Positions 8,551 through 18,507 are shown, counted from the first letter of the stretch. The stretch is DNA of 64,000 bases from Metallyticus violacea (GCA_030762175.1 CM060843.1:32460001-32524000); one strand, 5' to 3'. The notes: generated by a model not told the origin, from the letters alone. Translations and numbers: made by a program.

Positions 8551-9402
8551 CATCAGCAAGTTTTGGCTTATTCTTGATTAGCATTTTAGTCGAATATTAT
8601 GCTCTTATGCTCTACTTGCCATTGAATTATACAGTTATGCAGTAAATGGAGCATAAGAGTATAAAATAGATTCAAGTGCTACAAAAGAATAATTAATTGC
8701 GTCACTGTGTTAGTTCCAACAAGAAATTAATTTTAAATTTGCGTTTTCAGTTTTGCACTTTAAACCATTGCCACACTATCCCATTTATTTCTTCATTCCC
8801 ACTTTTTTCTGCTTTTCACTTCTTCATTTCATTTGTTATTTTTCTTTCAGCCATTTGTTTTTAATTCCATTTTTATTTTTTAGTGTTTCAAAAATTTGCA
8901 TTTTACCCCATTTGAACAGCAACATTATTTCACCCACAAAAAATTTAACATTTGTCACTTGCTTCGATAAGCTTCACTTTTCCATTAAGTGCTAATGACA
9001 CACATTGTTTAGCCATGAAATTCTTGCTTCAAATGTTACAAGCCAACTGATGGGCTGTACAGAAAAACCAGGTTTGTGCCTTGTTTCAAAGTCAAATTGT
9101 TTTACAATTCCAGGAAATATTCTGCTAAACATAGGATGACTCATTAGCCCACAGTAGGCTGTCCTTGAAGAATGAATGGAACAAAATCTACACTCTTCCA
9201 CATTCTAATTGTAATGATAGGGGTGCACATTCTGTTGCCAAGTCATAATAGCTTCCTCATTCATTAGTATTTAAGAGTTTTAAAATGTTTAACTTTATTT
9301 TATAAATATGTTAGTTTTGTTTAATCATATGATAAATGCACCAGGGCCAAAGAATTTATCCAGATTTTTTAAACAAATTTTCATCTTATACATGTTCATG
9401 TA
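8551..9402. other. Unannotated stretch
   Basis: Mostly AT- and pyrimidine-rich DNA. A minus-strand open frame of 69 codons at 8992-9201 has varied, protein-like composition but matches no family I can name and lacks clear splice signals, so I do not call it a gene. Confidence 0.4.
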
Positions 9403-9689
9403 AGTTGGTGATGTAGTGGTAACCATACTTGCCTTCTAAACCCAAGGTCGCGGGTTCGAACCCGGCAAGGATTGATGGATTTTTTCCGGCGTAAAAACTG
9501 TAAACTTCCTTCGGCAGGGAAGTAAAGCCGTGGGTCCCCTGTAGTACATTTACGGCACAATAAAGAACCTGAAGCCTGAAAGAAGAGGCTTCTGAGCAAA
9601 ATTTGTCGGCTATTTCACGCCCTAAATAGAATGGGATGCTGATGACCTGAGATGTTAAAGAGCATCCTTAAATAAACAAAAAAAAAAAA
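9403..9689 (+). mobile_element. tRNA-Glu-like SINE, copy 1
   Basis: A tRNA-derived head with A-box-like ggtgatgtagtgg and a perfect B box gggttcgaacccg, then a non-tRNA body (tcggcagggaagtaaagccg; agcctgaaagaagaggc; gatgacctgagatgttaaag) and a short A-rich tail. The head resembles tRNA-Glu (TCCTGGTGGT...CCAGGA) but is not foldable as a functional tRNA. Further copies lie at 9690, 13982, 16959 and 37741. Confidence 0.85.
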
Positions 9690-9938
9690 TAGTGGTCAAC
9701 TGGAACCATATTTGCCTTAAAGACTCAAGACCGTGAGTCAATCCTGGCCAGGTCAATGGATTTTTTCAGATGTAATATTCCTAAATATGCCGTCCTTAGG
9801 AAGGTAAGTAAAACCATGGGTTCTTTGTCATAGATTTATGGCACATAAAAGAACCTCGAGCCTGAAAGAAGAGGCCTGCGAGCAAAATTTATCAGTCATT
9901 TCATGCACTGAATTGAAAAGGATGCATTGTAAATAAAC
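9690..9938 (+). mobile_element. tRNA-Glu-like SINE, copy 2 (diverged)
   Basis: Starts directly at the tail of copy 1 and shows the same body (ccttaggaaggtaagtaaaa; agcctgaaagaagaggcc) with more substitutions and a degraded B box (gtgagtcaatcctg). The head is slightly truncated. Confidence 0.75.
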
Positions 9939-10429
9939 CAAATAATATACATGTTCTACTTTTAACAAATTTTACTGTCCTGGCATAATTTATTAGAATG
10001 CAAATAAGCTAGAGTGAAAGAGAAGTCACAATTGGAGAAAAAGAGTAATCTTCCAACAGAATAGTTATGAATATCATAATGAATTTAAGTTCAAAGAAAA
10101 AATGTAAAGAAATAGGAAATTATTTAGAGAAATATAAGCAGAAATGGTTCAGGGGAATTAATACACAAGTTCAAGGAATGAAATATATGGAAAATGATTA
10201 TAGAGATAACAGTTATAATTATATGGATGAACCCAATATCCTGGTAATCACAGGATATAAGCAAATAAATTGAGACAAAATATTAATAGAAATTCTAACT
10301 AATAAATATAAATAGTATAGGATGATAAGCTAAATGCGTAATTTATTTTGTATTTATTATATCCATTAAATTCATTCATTCAGGCTGCAGACTATATAGC
10401 ACACTTTGATCTATGATGGCCTATTAGAT
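9939..10429. other. Non-coding AT-rich DNA
   Basis: A 68-codon plus-strand open stretch (10067-10273) is rich in Lys, Asn and Tyr as expected from base composition. No motif or repeat is recognised. Confidence 0.4.
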
Positions 10430-10690
10430 TAACCTGAGACTTACTTGCATTGAGTTTAGGCCCGTATATTTTGACAAAAGAAAACTTAATCCATGTCTAT
10501 GACTTAATTTTAGATGTAGTACCATTGAGTCAATCAAGTACAGAATTTAAATATATTTGAATATCATATGCATAAAAGTGTGGTGCTCGCAATTTGTCAG
10601 GTTAATAGAAATGTCATTAATATAAATTGACAATAGTAATGGGCCTAAAACAGAGCCTTGTGGTGACTCACCAGTCTTCATACCAACATA
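10430..10690 (-). pseudogene. LINE reverse transcriptase fragment
   Basis: Reverse-strand translation gives ESPQGSVLGPLLLSIYINDI (RT motifs 4-5 region) followed, after one frame shift, by FYAYDIQIYL, where the catalytic YADD has become YAYD. This is the palm core of a non-LTR reverse transcriptase with the second catalytic Asp pair damaged. It ends abruptly where the LTR remnant begins at about 10697. Confidence 0.7.
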
Positions 10691-10696
10691 GGTGGC

Positions 10697-10787
10697 CATT
10701 GGATTTCTTATATCATAATTAATTAAAATTAATTAAAACCATCATCCATTGTCTACCCTTCCTCTCTCCCCATTCAAAACCATCGCA
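10697..10787 (+). repeat. 5' LTR remnant
   Basis: 91 bp matching the last part of the 3' LTR, ending CA. The rest of the LTR, including its promoter region, is missing and replaced by LINE-derived sequence. Confidence 0.7.
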
Positions 10788-10790
10788 AAT

Positions 10791-10802
10791 TGGCGCCCAA
10801 CT
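10791..10802 (+). promoter_or_regulatory. Primer-binding site
   Basis: tggcgcccaact, three bases after the LTR end. TGGCGCCCAAC is a common LTR-retrotransposon primer-binding site complementary to a tRNA 3' end ending in CCA. Confidence 0.65.
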
Positions 10803-11200
10803 ACGCTCAAGAAGCTGGAGGAAAAATGTCGGTGAAATATTGGGCGGAGTAAAAGCATCAAGACGATGCAGAAGACCGGCTACACTACTGAACCAACATC
10901 GCAGATAGCGGGTGGCATAACAAGTGCTACCTGGGTGACGCCAGCACGGGACTGACTGCACGACAAGAACGCCTTCGTAGACGGATCAACTTTGCACGAC
11001 AACAAGAACGCCTTCTCAGACGGATCAACTCTACACGACAACGAGAACGCCTTCTCAGACGACAGCAGGAAGATAACTCCACCATCGGAAGCAGAAAAGA
11101 AAAAGTAGAAGGTATTGACAATTTCAAAATTTTATTTGTTTGTATTATTGTAAGCTTGATAGGAAAAAGTGTAATCTATCCTACTGAGAAATAGAAAGAC

Positions 11201-12938
11201 ATGGATGGAAGAACATGGAAGGTCAGATGTAATAGGTGTAGACGAAACAACAATGGTAACGAAAGTAATAGTGTTAAAGACAAGGATCAGGATAAAAGGC
11301 ATGATGACGTTAACACAATAGAAGGATTAAGTAGTGAGGATAGAATGTTGAGAATGATAGGGCAAATGATGCAGATGCAATTAGAGAAATCTCAGGAAGA
11401 ACTTAGCAATAAGTTGAGTAGTAAATTAGAGGAATCTCAGGAAGAACTTAGCAATAAGTTGAGCAGTAAATTAGAGAAATCTCAGGAAGAATTTCACAGT
11501 AGATTAGAGAAATCAAAGGAAGAATTTAGCAACAGTTTGAATAGTAGATTAGAGAAGTCTCATGGCGAGCTTAGCAGGAAACTTGAGAAAATAGAAAATC
11601 ACATGGCAAGTTTGATAAAACGATGGAGAGGTCACAAAGGGAATTCCACAACAAGTTAGGGAAAATAGAAGAGTCTCTTAACAATAAATTAGAACAAAAA
11701 CTAGATGAAGTTCAGAGGGAGCAATCAGACTTGTCGTCAAAGCTTCAGGAGGGACAAAGTAAATGGGAAAATGAGGTAGTTCACATTAAGCAAGATGTCA
11801 GTGAGATAAGGAAAGATTTTGACAAAATAGAAACGAGAGTAACTGAGATAGGAAAGGTTAGTGAAGATCTGAGTATGATAATTACTTCCAAGTGTTCAGT
11901 GTTCAGGGATAGAAGAGCACGTTAACCTGGAACCCTGTGCTGTTAGGTTAATAGTTCAATCTCTAAATTTGAACCAGGGACAGTTAGCAAAAAGAATTGA
12001 AGAAGTGAAAGAGGATAGGAATAGTAATGTTGTAGAACTTAATGTAAATTCAGGTAATGAGGGTAATACTGTAGTAACGCCCCAAGTACGTCCGAACGTG
12101 AGGAGTGCATTGGAGGCCAGAGAACCTCTGTTGAACCCCGCAGGCAGGGCTACATTACCTGTGAATGTTCCAATACACGGCATGCCTACACACCCTTTGA
12201 ATGTACAGGGTGTCAATATGTCTGAAAGAAATGTACAAAATTACTGCATGCCTAATTTTTCATACAACCCATGGACAAACCGACTCAACGAAACCAACCC
12301 CCCCTGAATTTTATGAGGAGCGAGGAGATAATGCACGGAATTTTTTAGTTGAAATGGAAGACTATTTTCGAATAAAAAGCATCCCAAAAGAAATGAAAAT
12401 TATTTTTGTTTAACGAAACCTAAGAGGGCAGGCGGCAAATTGGTATAGGTTGACATTATCTGACTGTACCACATATGAACAATTCAAGGTACTTTTTATG
12501 AACAGATACTGGGGTCAATCACAACAGAACTTCAATCGATTCGAGCTATCTAACAGTAAATTCGACCAAAATGAGAACTCAGCATTACGGCGGGTATTAT
12601 CGACCATGCGGCGAAAGAATGAATTACCAAGGGAATCGTCCCACAGAAATCGCGAGAATAGGCAGAGCCAACCGCCAAGAAGACCACAAATTAACGCAAT
12701 CCGGACATCTCACCGAGGACGCAGCAACCGCGAGTACGCACCAAGATCACGCCCCTATCAGGATTTCAGGGATTCTGAGGACTTCCACAGGAGACGAAGA
12801 AGGGACTCCAGGACGTGGCAGCCATCTACGAGATCGTTCCGTGATCCACGGAATTGGGTTAACTACCCAGACAGGCCAACGCGATCCCAGGAGGAAAGCG
12901 ACTATGAAAGACCACGTTCGCCAAATGTCACTAATTAA
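11201..12938 (+). pseudogene. Gypsy-type gag with a long coiled-coil N-terminal region
   Basis: Successive frames read through frame shifts. The N-terminal 11201-11925 portion is a strongly helical, charged coiled coil built on repeats of about 15 residues like LEKSQEELSNKLSSK. A spacer follows (about 11969-12290). The gag core has PPEFYEERGDNARNFLVEME (about 12297-12360) and RGQAANWYRLTLSDCTTYEQ then FKVLFMNRYWG (12424-12515), matching the retrotransposon gag domain with its W-Y-R and Y-W motifs. The tail (12600-12938) is Arg-rich and may bind nucleic acid in place of a CCHC knuckle, which I do not see. Frame shifts near 11640, 11925, 12300 and 12412 break it. Confidence 0.7.
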
Positions 12939-13039
12939 CGAGATTTGACGCAAAATCCTTGAGCGATGGGAAGACAACAGGAAAACGCTCATCCCAGCTT
13001 GCCTCGGGACGACTAGCGTGAGAAAATGGACAAGGCTTT

Positions 13040-13192
13040 TCAATTGACGACCAAACGGAACTACTGTACAATGTCCAATATGCTATTAAGAGACAGTTCG
13101 ATGACCATGCGTTCGAGATAGTGGACAATAAAAACAACAAAAGAATAGACGTATATCATAAGCAAGCTATTACATCAATACAGAATTCTTAA
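13040..13192 (+). pseudogene. Short coding remnant downstream of gag
   Basis: A single frame reads LLYNVQYAIKRQFDDHAFEI and then VDNKNNKRIDVYHKQAI before a stop. The composition is protein-like and the stretch may be the end of a pol or third reading frame left after deletion of the enzymes. The family is not recognised. Confidence 0.35.
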
Positions 13193-13351
13193 AGAAAGCA
13201 ACAAACATTAACTCTTATGGATTAGGGTTGCCATTGGTTAGGTACGGAAAATCACGAGCAAAAGTCATAAACAAGATTATAATTAAATAAAGAAATTTGT
13301 ATTAGGCATTAATTAGATTAACACATGAAAAATTACGGTATGCACGAGGAT

Positions 13352-13578
13352 GAAACAATCACAGGATAATGTATTGACTATGTTTCATTGTAATAGAAAT
13401 TTAAGTTAAGAAAGTAAGAAAACAATCACAGGATAATGTATTGACTATGTTATATTTTAATAGAAATTTAAGTTAAGCCAGTTAAGAAAACAATCACAGG
13501 ATAACATATTGACTATGTTTTTTGTAATATAAATTTAAGCTAAGCAAGTTAAGAAAACAATCACAGGATAATGTTTGG
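13352..13578 (+). repeat. 66-68-bp tandem repeat in the LTR element
   Basis: Three full units and a partial fourth start at 13352, 13418, 13486 and 13553, each with aaacaatcacaggataa followed by ttgactatgtt and aatttaagttaag. It lies in the non-coding region before the 3' LTR. Confidence 0.85.
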
Positions 13579-13981
13579 AGTAATCATTGTATGGTAATGA
13601 TATCTTAATTAACATAAAACAAGTGATATGAACTAAAGTGCAACGTTTCTTTGTGAAGTGAACAGTGAATCGATAACAAACCTGTGTACACTAGTAAAAC
13701 GAGTTATGGTCGTAAAACAACTCCATAAATAGTGCATTAAGTATTATCATTACGAACAATATGTAATGAGAAAATCAGAATAAATGTGGTTATGAAAATA
13801 TAGAAAGCTACAGATTTTAGAAGAAAGCAATAATGACAATATGAAATAGAAATAAAGATGACAATGTATAATGTACAGTGAGAATGACGATGTATTTGGT
13901 TAACTTAAGATTTCAAGGGACTAATATAATAACCTTCCTTAATCTCTCTATTAAGGAACCTTATTATATGGGGCATGTGAA

Positions 13982-14303
13982 TTTTTTTTTTTTTTTTAAT
14001 GATTTATTTATGGACGCTCTTTAACAGCTCAGGTCATTAGCGTCCCATTCAACTCACGGCGTGAAACAGCCGACAAATTTTGCTCAGAGGCCTCTCTTTC
14101 AGGCTTGAGGTTCTTTTTCGTGCCGTAAATGTACGACACGGGGCTCACGGCTTTACTTCCCTTCCGAAGGAAGCCATACTTAGGATTTTTACGCCCCGAA
14201 AAAATCCATTGGTCCTGGCCGGGTTCGAACCCGCGATCTTGGGTATAGGAGGCAAGTATGGTAACCACTACACCACCAGGACCGACAGGGGGGGGGGGGG
14301 GGC
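13982..14303 (-). mobile_element. tRNA-Glu-like SINE, copy 3, inserted at the 3' LTR edge
   Basis: A minus-strand copy with an intact head (B box gggttcgaacccg; end tcctggtggtgtagtgg) and A tail (t tract at 13982). It is flanked by the 10-bp direct repeat ggcatgtgaa (13972-13981 and 14304-14313). A run of about 15 G residues separates the head from the right-hand duplication and is not part of other copies. Confidence 0.85.
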
Positions 14304-14307
14304 GGCA

Positions 14308-15458
14308 TGTGAAGCCGTAATAATGATATCCCTAATTAAAATACTACAGAATATTAACCTTATCAATCAAAGATATTATAAATAGTATTACAGATAGTGT
14401 GTGCAATTCATGTATATTCATGTTAGTTGCTAAATTATTTATGTATTGTATATTTGTTGAGTATTTTTTGGATAGTTGGTGTCAATATGCTGAGTCCAAA
14501 GAGAAAGTAAATGGCATTGTGCTAGGCGATGAATAGACGGCTAGTCACCCTTGGTGGGTTTTGTTATAAGACTTCTTTTGTGTAAGAAAAAGGGTCGTCT
14601 AACCTCAGAGGTTTTAACCTCTGTGGACTTTCATTTTTATTTAGCCTACAAAAGGGAACAGTAGGAAAGATTGAACAATAGAGGGTGAAAATGGAAAGTG
14701 AACTAACAAAATTAAAATAAGGGAAAGGAGAAATCGGTTAAAAGTGATGGCCCAGGGAAGGGCCAATAAGGAATCTGAGTGTAGAGGTGCATGTACGCCT
14801 CTCAGCGAATAGGGAGAATTTTTTAAGTGAAACAATAGTAAAAAGGGGAGAAGTAGGTCTAACAAAGAGATGACGGAAATGTTGATAAAAGGTTAATTTT
14901 TCAAAAAGGCAGGGAAGTGAGTTTTTGGCAAGCCATCATGATAGGTGAGAGTTTTGCAAGCCATCAGTGAGTAAGTGAAGGGAATTGAAGTTCCGTATAG
15001 TAAAAATTAAGCATTCGTGGAAGTATATAGAATTGAGAAGTCGTGAGAAATAGATTTTGGGGCAGTAAGTGTCGAGCAGTCAAGGTGTAGAGAAAGAACT
15101 ATACGGTAATAGTTAGTCACTGAGTTATGAAAAGAGTCAAGTGATCTTGAAGTACCATAGAACTTAGAAAGACGATCCTTTGCATAGAAACAGTGGAAGG
15201 AAATAAACAGTATCACCATCAGTCTTGAACTTTGCTTACATATTCCCTAGTTCTCAACAATTTCCACCCATTTACCTGAAAAAGTAACAAAAGATCCAGC
15301 TATATATATAAGAAGCTAGCCAAGACAAATCAACGCATCGAGACAGCAGCGGGAGAGAAGAGGAACTTCATTGGATTTCACAAATATTCTTAAATCATAA
15401 TTAATTAAAACCATCATCCATTGTCTACCCTTCTCTCCCCCCATTCAAAACCATCGCA
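14308..15458 (+). repeat. 3' LTR of the gag-only element
   Basis: Begins TGTGAAGCC just after a G-rich tract resembling a polypurine end (atggggca in the pre-insertion sequence) and ends CATCGCA, giving the usual TG...CA termini. Length is about 1150 bp. The start is inferred from the TG and the G-rich tract; the end is supported by the 5' copy. No coding sequence is seen in it. Confidence 0.55.
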
Positions 15459-15596
15459 GTGATCAATAAAAGTTATTATGAGGTTATGAAGGTTATGCTT
15501 CCAATCCTTTTATTAGTATGTAACTATACAAGTGGTAACTAAAGAGCCCTACAAAGTTATTTATTAATAAAATTATTGTGCAAACACATTACTTAC
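15459..15596 (-). other. Start of the next SCCPDH intron
   Basis: Sequence after the gtaagt donor, running into the end of the LTR element at 15458. All LTR, SINE and PLE insertions to the left therefore probably sit in the following intron. Confidence 0.6.
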
Positions 15597-15784
15597 TTGT
15601 GGTTCTCCACTAACATCTACATGATGAGCTCCAGCTTCAATGCATGCTTTCACCACTGCTTCACCATAGAACCTGTATGGTCCAACACAATTGATCACAA
15701 CATGACCTTTATTCGCCATCTGCTTCACACTTTCTGAATCTGATACATCAGCCAAAATTATCTTGACTTTTGACACATCACCCC
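15597..15784 (-). CDS. SCCPDH: SCCPDH-like oxidoreductase, second coding exon
   Basis: Minus-strand exon bounded by a tttttacag acceptor and a gtaagt donor. It starts in phase 1 and ends in phase 0, adding residues 62-124. It encodes VKIILADVSDSESVKQMANK followed by VVINCVGPYRFYGEAVVKAC and HHVDVSGEPQ. The NCVGPYRFYGE and D-x-SGE-x-Q blocks are hallmarks of the saccharopine dehydrogenase-like family (the Rossmann fold and the following substrate-side loop). The family's true substrate is uncertain; mammalian SCCPDH is associated with lipid droplets and membranes. The next exon should encode a GFDSIP-type block, which I do not find to the left in this window. Intron positions and phase agree with the upstream exon. 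Confidence 0.9.
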
Positions 15785-16104
15785 CTGTAAAAAGGAAGAA
15801 TACTACAATGATGAACTAATCTCAGCAAGAGACTTAAAACCTCCAAGGCAATCAAATCATATAAATATATTACAGTTAGATTTTAATTATATTTACTTGC
15901 TAATAGGTACTCCCCATTCTCTAGTTAAGCTTTTAATGATGTGAAAATGTGAGGTTTCTACAATATGTACAATATAAATAATTTCTAGGTATAATACCAA
16001 GAAATTCAATTAATGTCCTAGAAGGAAATGATCATTCAATGGTTTAGAATTATAACTAGAAGTTTCTTCCGGGTTTAGGAGCCATGGTCTCTTGGAGCTA
16101 AGGA

Positions 16105-16147
16105 GTCCAAACGTTTCATTCTAAACTGTAGAGGACATCTTCAGTGG
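16105..16147 (-). ncRNA. Hammerhead-like motif, left inverted arm
   Basis: The minus strand keeps CUGAAGA, U and GAAACGUUUGG, but the stem II partner has mutated (UUUAGAAU instead of UGAGGAU), so stem II is weak. Confidence 0.4.
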
Positions 16148-16221
16148 CGTGGTCTAAGTCTTCCGGGCGAAGGTCCTGTCTCAATCGTGGCAGGACCTTT
16201 GCCCAGAAGACTTAGACCACG

Positions 16222-16262
16222 CCACTAAAGATGTCCTCTGCAGTTGAGGATGAAACGTTTGG
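16222..16262 (+). ncRNA. Hammerhead-like motif, tandem unit 1
   Basis: CUAAAGA, U, then UCCUC-UGCAGUU-GAGGA as stem II, U, GAAA and ACGUUUGG. Core position 5 is A instead of G, so this copy is probably inactive although stem II is sound. The left inverted arm retains the G. Confidence 0.45.
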
Positions 16263-16437
16263 ACTCCTTAGCTCCAAGAGACCATGGCTCCTAAGCCCGG
16301 AAGAAACTTCTAGTTATAATTCTAACTCCGGCCGTGAAAGCTTCCGATTACTCATTCAATGGTTTGTTACACATTTGTGCAGTAACACATTTGTCTCAAT
16401 CGTGGCAGGACCTTTGCCCAGAAGACTTAGACCACGC

Positions 16438-16477
16438 CACTAAAGATGTCCTCTGCAGTTGAGGATGAAACGTTTGG
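16438..16477 (+). ncRNA. Hammerhead-like motif, tandem unit 2
   Basis: Same sequence as unit 1, including the core G-to-A change, which shows the tandem duplication came after that mutation. Confidence 0.45.
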
Positions 16478-16958
16478 ACTCCTTAGCTCCAAGAGACCAT
16501 GGCTCCTAAGCCCGGAAGAAACTTCTAGTTATAATTCTAACTCCGGCCGTGAAAGCTTCCGATTACTCATTCAATGGTTTGTTACACATTTGTGCAGTAA
16601 ACTGAAAATCCATGTTGTTATTCTCAGCCATGCCTTTGGTTTTTACTCAACTATTTCAGCTTTCTACTCTTATCTTTGAATGAAAGAGTTTAAAATCAAC
16701 CAAAGTGGTAATTGTAATATTGAAATTAACTATTAATTTGAGATATAACCATTTTATAACACAGATCTGGCACTATAAATCATAGTAATTAGTAATTAAT
16801 TCATAATATTTTTATACCCCTACTCACTACTTAATCATGTGTGTCAAAAAGTCATACAAAAGGTTCCTAGATCAGTGTTATCTGGGCTTGTGGCCCAGGC
16901 CTACTGAGCTCCTTCTTTTTCCCAGATATTTCATCTAGGCATTGCATTCAGTGGGACA

Positions 16959-17261
16959 GAAGGTTGGTCCTGGTGGTACAGTGGTAACCATACTTGCCTT
17001 CTAAACCCAAGGTCATGGATTTAAACCAGGCCAGGACCAATGGATTTCTTGGATGTAAAAATCCAAAGTATGGCTTCCTTCGGAAGGGATGTAAAGCCGT
17101 GGGTACCGTGTCGTACATTTAGGGCATGAAAAAGAACCTCAAGGCTGAAAGAAGAGGCCTCTGAGCAAAATTTGTTGGCCGTTTCACGCCCGGAATTGAA
17201 TGGAATGCTGATGACCTGAGATGTTAAAGAGTGTCCTTAAATAAGACAAATAAAAAAAAAA
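16959..17261 (+). mobile_element. tRNA-Glu-like SINE, copy 4
   Basis: Full-length copy with the head tcctggtggtacagtggtaa, a mutated B box (ggatttaaaccag), the typical body and a taaaaaaaaaa tail. It is flanked by the 11-bp direct repeat tcagtgggaca (16948-16958 and 17262-17272), which confirms retrotransposition. Confidence 0.85.
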
Positions 17262-17380
17262 TCAGTGGGACAAACAAATCAAACAATCTTATTTTGATTT
17301 AAAGTAAAACACTAAAAATCATGTCGTCACATTAAAACTCTCTTTAAGTTTCACAAACACACTTATAAAAGTAATTTTGG

Positions 17381-17420
17381 TACATGTTTCGTGAGGTACA
17401 TTCCTCACATTGTCAACCAA
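17381..17420 (-). ncRNA. Degenerate hammerhead-like motif, PLE 4 left repeat
   Basis: The minus strand has UUGACAA, U, stem II GUGAGG/CCUCAC, GAAA and the self-complementary ACAUGU. Stem II and stem III are intact, but core positions 3 and 8 differ from consensus (CUGANGA). Confidence 0.4.
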
Positions 17421-17477
17421 AACGACGACTGAGGAGCCAATTTCAGCAAATTATGTATGTTACTATGCTTGCTCTGG

Positions 17478-18277
17478 ACCTAAGGATAATAAAAAGGAAT
17501 AAAAATATAGAATTTGGTATATACAGAAAGGACACACATACCGACAATTACATAAAAGCAAAAGGTTTCAACCCCAGACCCCACAAGGAAGCAGCATTCA
17601 ATAGTATGACATATAGGCTAGTTAATACACCACTCAGTAAAGAAGAATACAGGAAAGAATATGCACATATAATACACACAGCAGAAATAAATGGATTTAA
17701 CAAACAAATGGTAGATAAAAAAATAAAAAGATTTAAAAATAAAAAGGAAATTAAACTAATCACCACACTCAGTTCTTCACTTAAAGAAAATACCTATCAA
17801 AAATTCACATATCACCCTTATGTTAACCATAAATTCCAAAAAATTTTCAAAAAGTACAACATTACTCTAGCACCAATAAACAGATATAGTGTTGGTAAAC
17901 TATTAAATCTAAATAAAATTAAACAAAAAAAGAAGAAAGAAGAACATTCAGGTATATATAGAATTAATTGCAAGGATTGTGAGAAAATATACATAGGAAA
18001 AACAAAGAGAAATCTGGGGATAAGATTAAAGGAACACTGGAGAAATATTAGACACAAACAAGTACAAAAATCAGCAGTGGCTGCACATTTTTGGAATGAG
18101 AATCATGAAATAGAGAAGGACATAACATTACTAAAAACAATTCAACATCCGAAAGAACTTAATATATGGGGAAAAATTTACATAAAAAAATATGAATACA
18201 AACTTATGAATTTTGATATACCGGAAGCAGACAACATATTGTTTAAGTTCATTAACAGACCACCAGAGCAAGCATAG
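17478..18277 (+). pseudogene. PLE 4: RT thumb and intact-looking GIY-YIG endonuclease
   Basis: Open from within the left inverted repeat (17384), but genuine PLE coding begins near 17478. It contains the thumb block FGIYRKDTHTDNYIK, KFTYHPYVNHKFQKIFKKYN, and then the endonuclease: HSGIYRINCKDC, KIYIGKTKRN, RLKEHWRNI and AVAAHFWNENHEI. The GIY, YIG, Arg and Glu signature is complete and the frame runs to a natural stop (FINRPPEQA). The RT palm is absent, so only a stand-alone GIY-YIG nuclease module remains open. The N-terminal 30 or so residues come from the inverted repeat and are not authentic. Confidence 0.75.
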
Positions 18278-18321
18278 TAACATACATACTTTGCTGAAAT
18301 TGGCTCCTCAGTCGTCGTTTT

Positions 18322-18361
18322 GGTTGACAATGTGAGGAATGTACCTCACGAAACATGTACC
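18322..18361 (+). ncRNA. Degenerate hammerhead-like motif, PLE 4 right repeat
   Basis: Mirror of the motif at 17381-17420, with the same core substitutions and intact stems. Identical changes in both arms mean they predate or were copied during insertion. Confidence 0.4.
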
Positions 18362-18507
18362 AAAATTACTTTTATAAGTGTGTTTGTGAAACTTAAAGAG
18401 AGTTTTAATGTGACGACATGATTTTTAGTGTTTTACTTTAAATCAAAATAAGATTAACAAAAGTTTCACTGTGTGGATTCCCAAATTCCGTAAACAAATC
18501 AAACAAT

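Larger units (their letters stand above)
10697..15458 (+). mobile_element. Gag-only Ty3/gypsy-like LTR retrotransposon with a truncated 5' LTR
   Basis: The 5' LTR remnant (10697-10787) and the end of the 3' LTR (15372-15458) share cattggatttc, ttaattaaaaccatcatccat and the terminus cattcaaaaccatcgca. The internal region starts with a primer-binding site and encodes a gag-like protein, but no protease, RT, RNase H or integrase is seen anywhere between 12950 and 14308. A SINE sits at the 5' edge of the 3' LTR. The element is therefore non-autonomous. It lies in an intron or downstream region of the SCCPDH-like gene, on the opposite strand. Confidence 0.7.
16045..16611 (+). repeat. PLE-type palindrome and 215-bp tandem repeat (retrozyme-like)
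   Basis: An inverted repeat has arms at about 16045-16175 and 16188-16324 around the loop tctcaatcgtgg. The right arm and its flank are then repeated with a period of 215 bp (tcaatcgtggcaggaccttt at 16181 and 16396), the two copies being almost identical. Each unit contains a hammerhead-like motif and no protein frame with known motifs. The duplicated unit also includes tcattcaatggttt, which occurs at the left edge too (16031-16044), suggesting that a target duplication was copied along with the element. Confidence 0.7.
17288..18491 (+). mobile_element. Penelope-like element 4 with inverted terminal repeats
   Basis: A PLE carrying only the 3' half of the coding region, bounded by inverted repeats of about 190 bp (17288-17478 and 18262-18452). 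The 16-bp direct repeat aaacaaatcaaacaat at 17272-17287 and 18492-18507 flanks it. About 40 bp (aacaaaagtttcactgtgtg...) lie between the right inverted repeat and the duplication, like the short tail that marks Penelope insertions. The RT catalytic core is missing, so this copy is non-autonomous. Confidence 0.85.

Noticed and set aside
8992..9201. Protein-like 69-codon minus-strand frame
   Set aside because: Composition is varied, but no family, start context or splice signals are recognisable. It was considered as a later SCCPDH exon and did not match the family.
9403..9480. Possible tRNA gene with a perfect B box (also at 14210-14290 and 25090-25180)
   Set aside because: Each is the head of a longer repeated SINE with tail and body; acceptor stems and anticodon arms do not pair as a functional tRNA.
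13352..13578. Regular repeats that might suggest a CRISPR-like array
   Set aside because: The units are direct tandem copies with no unique spacers, inside an LTR element in a eukaryotic genome.
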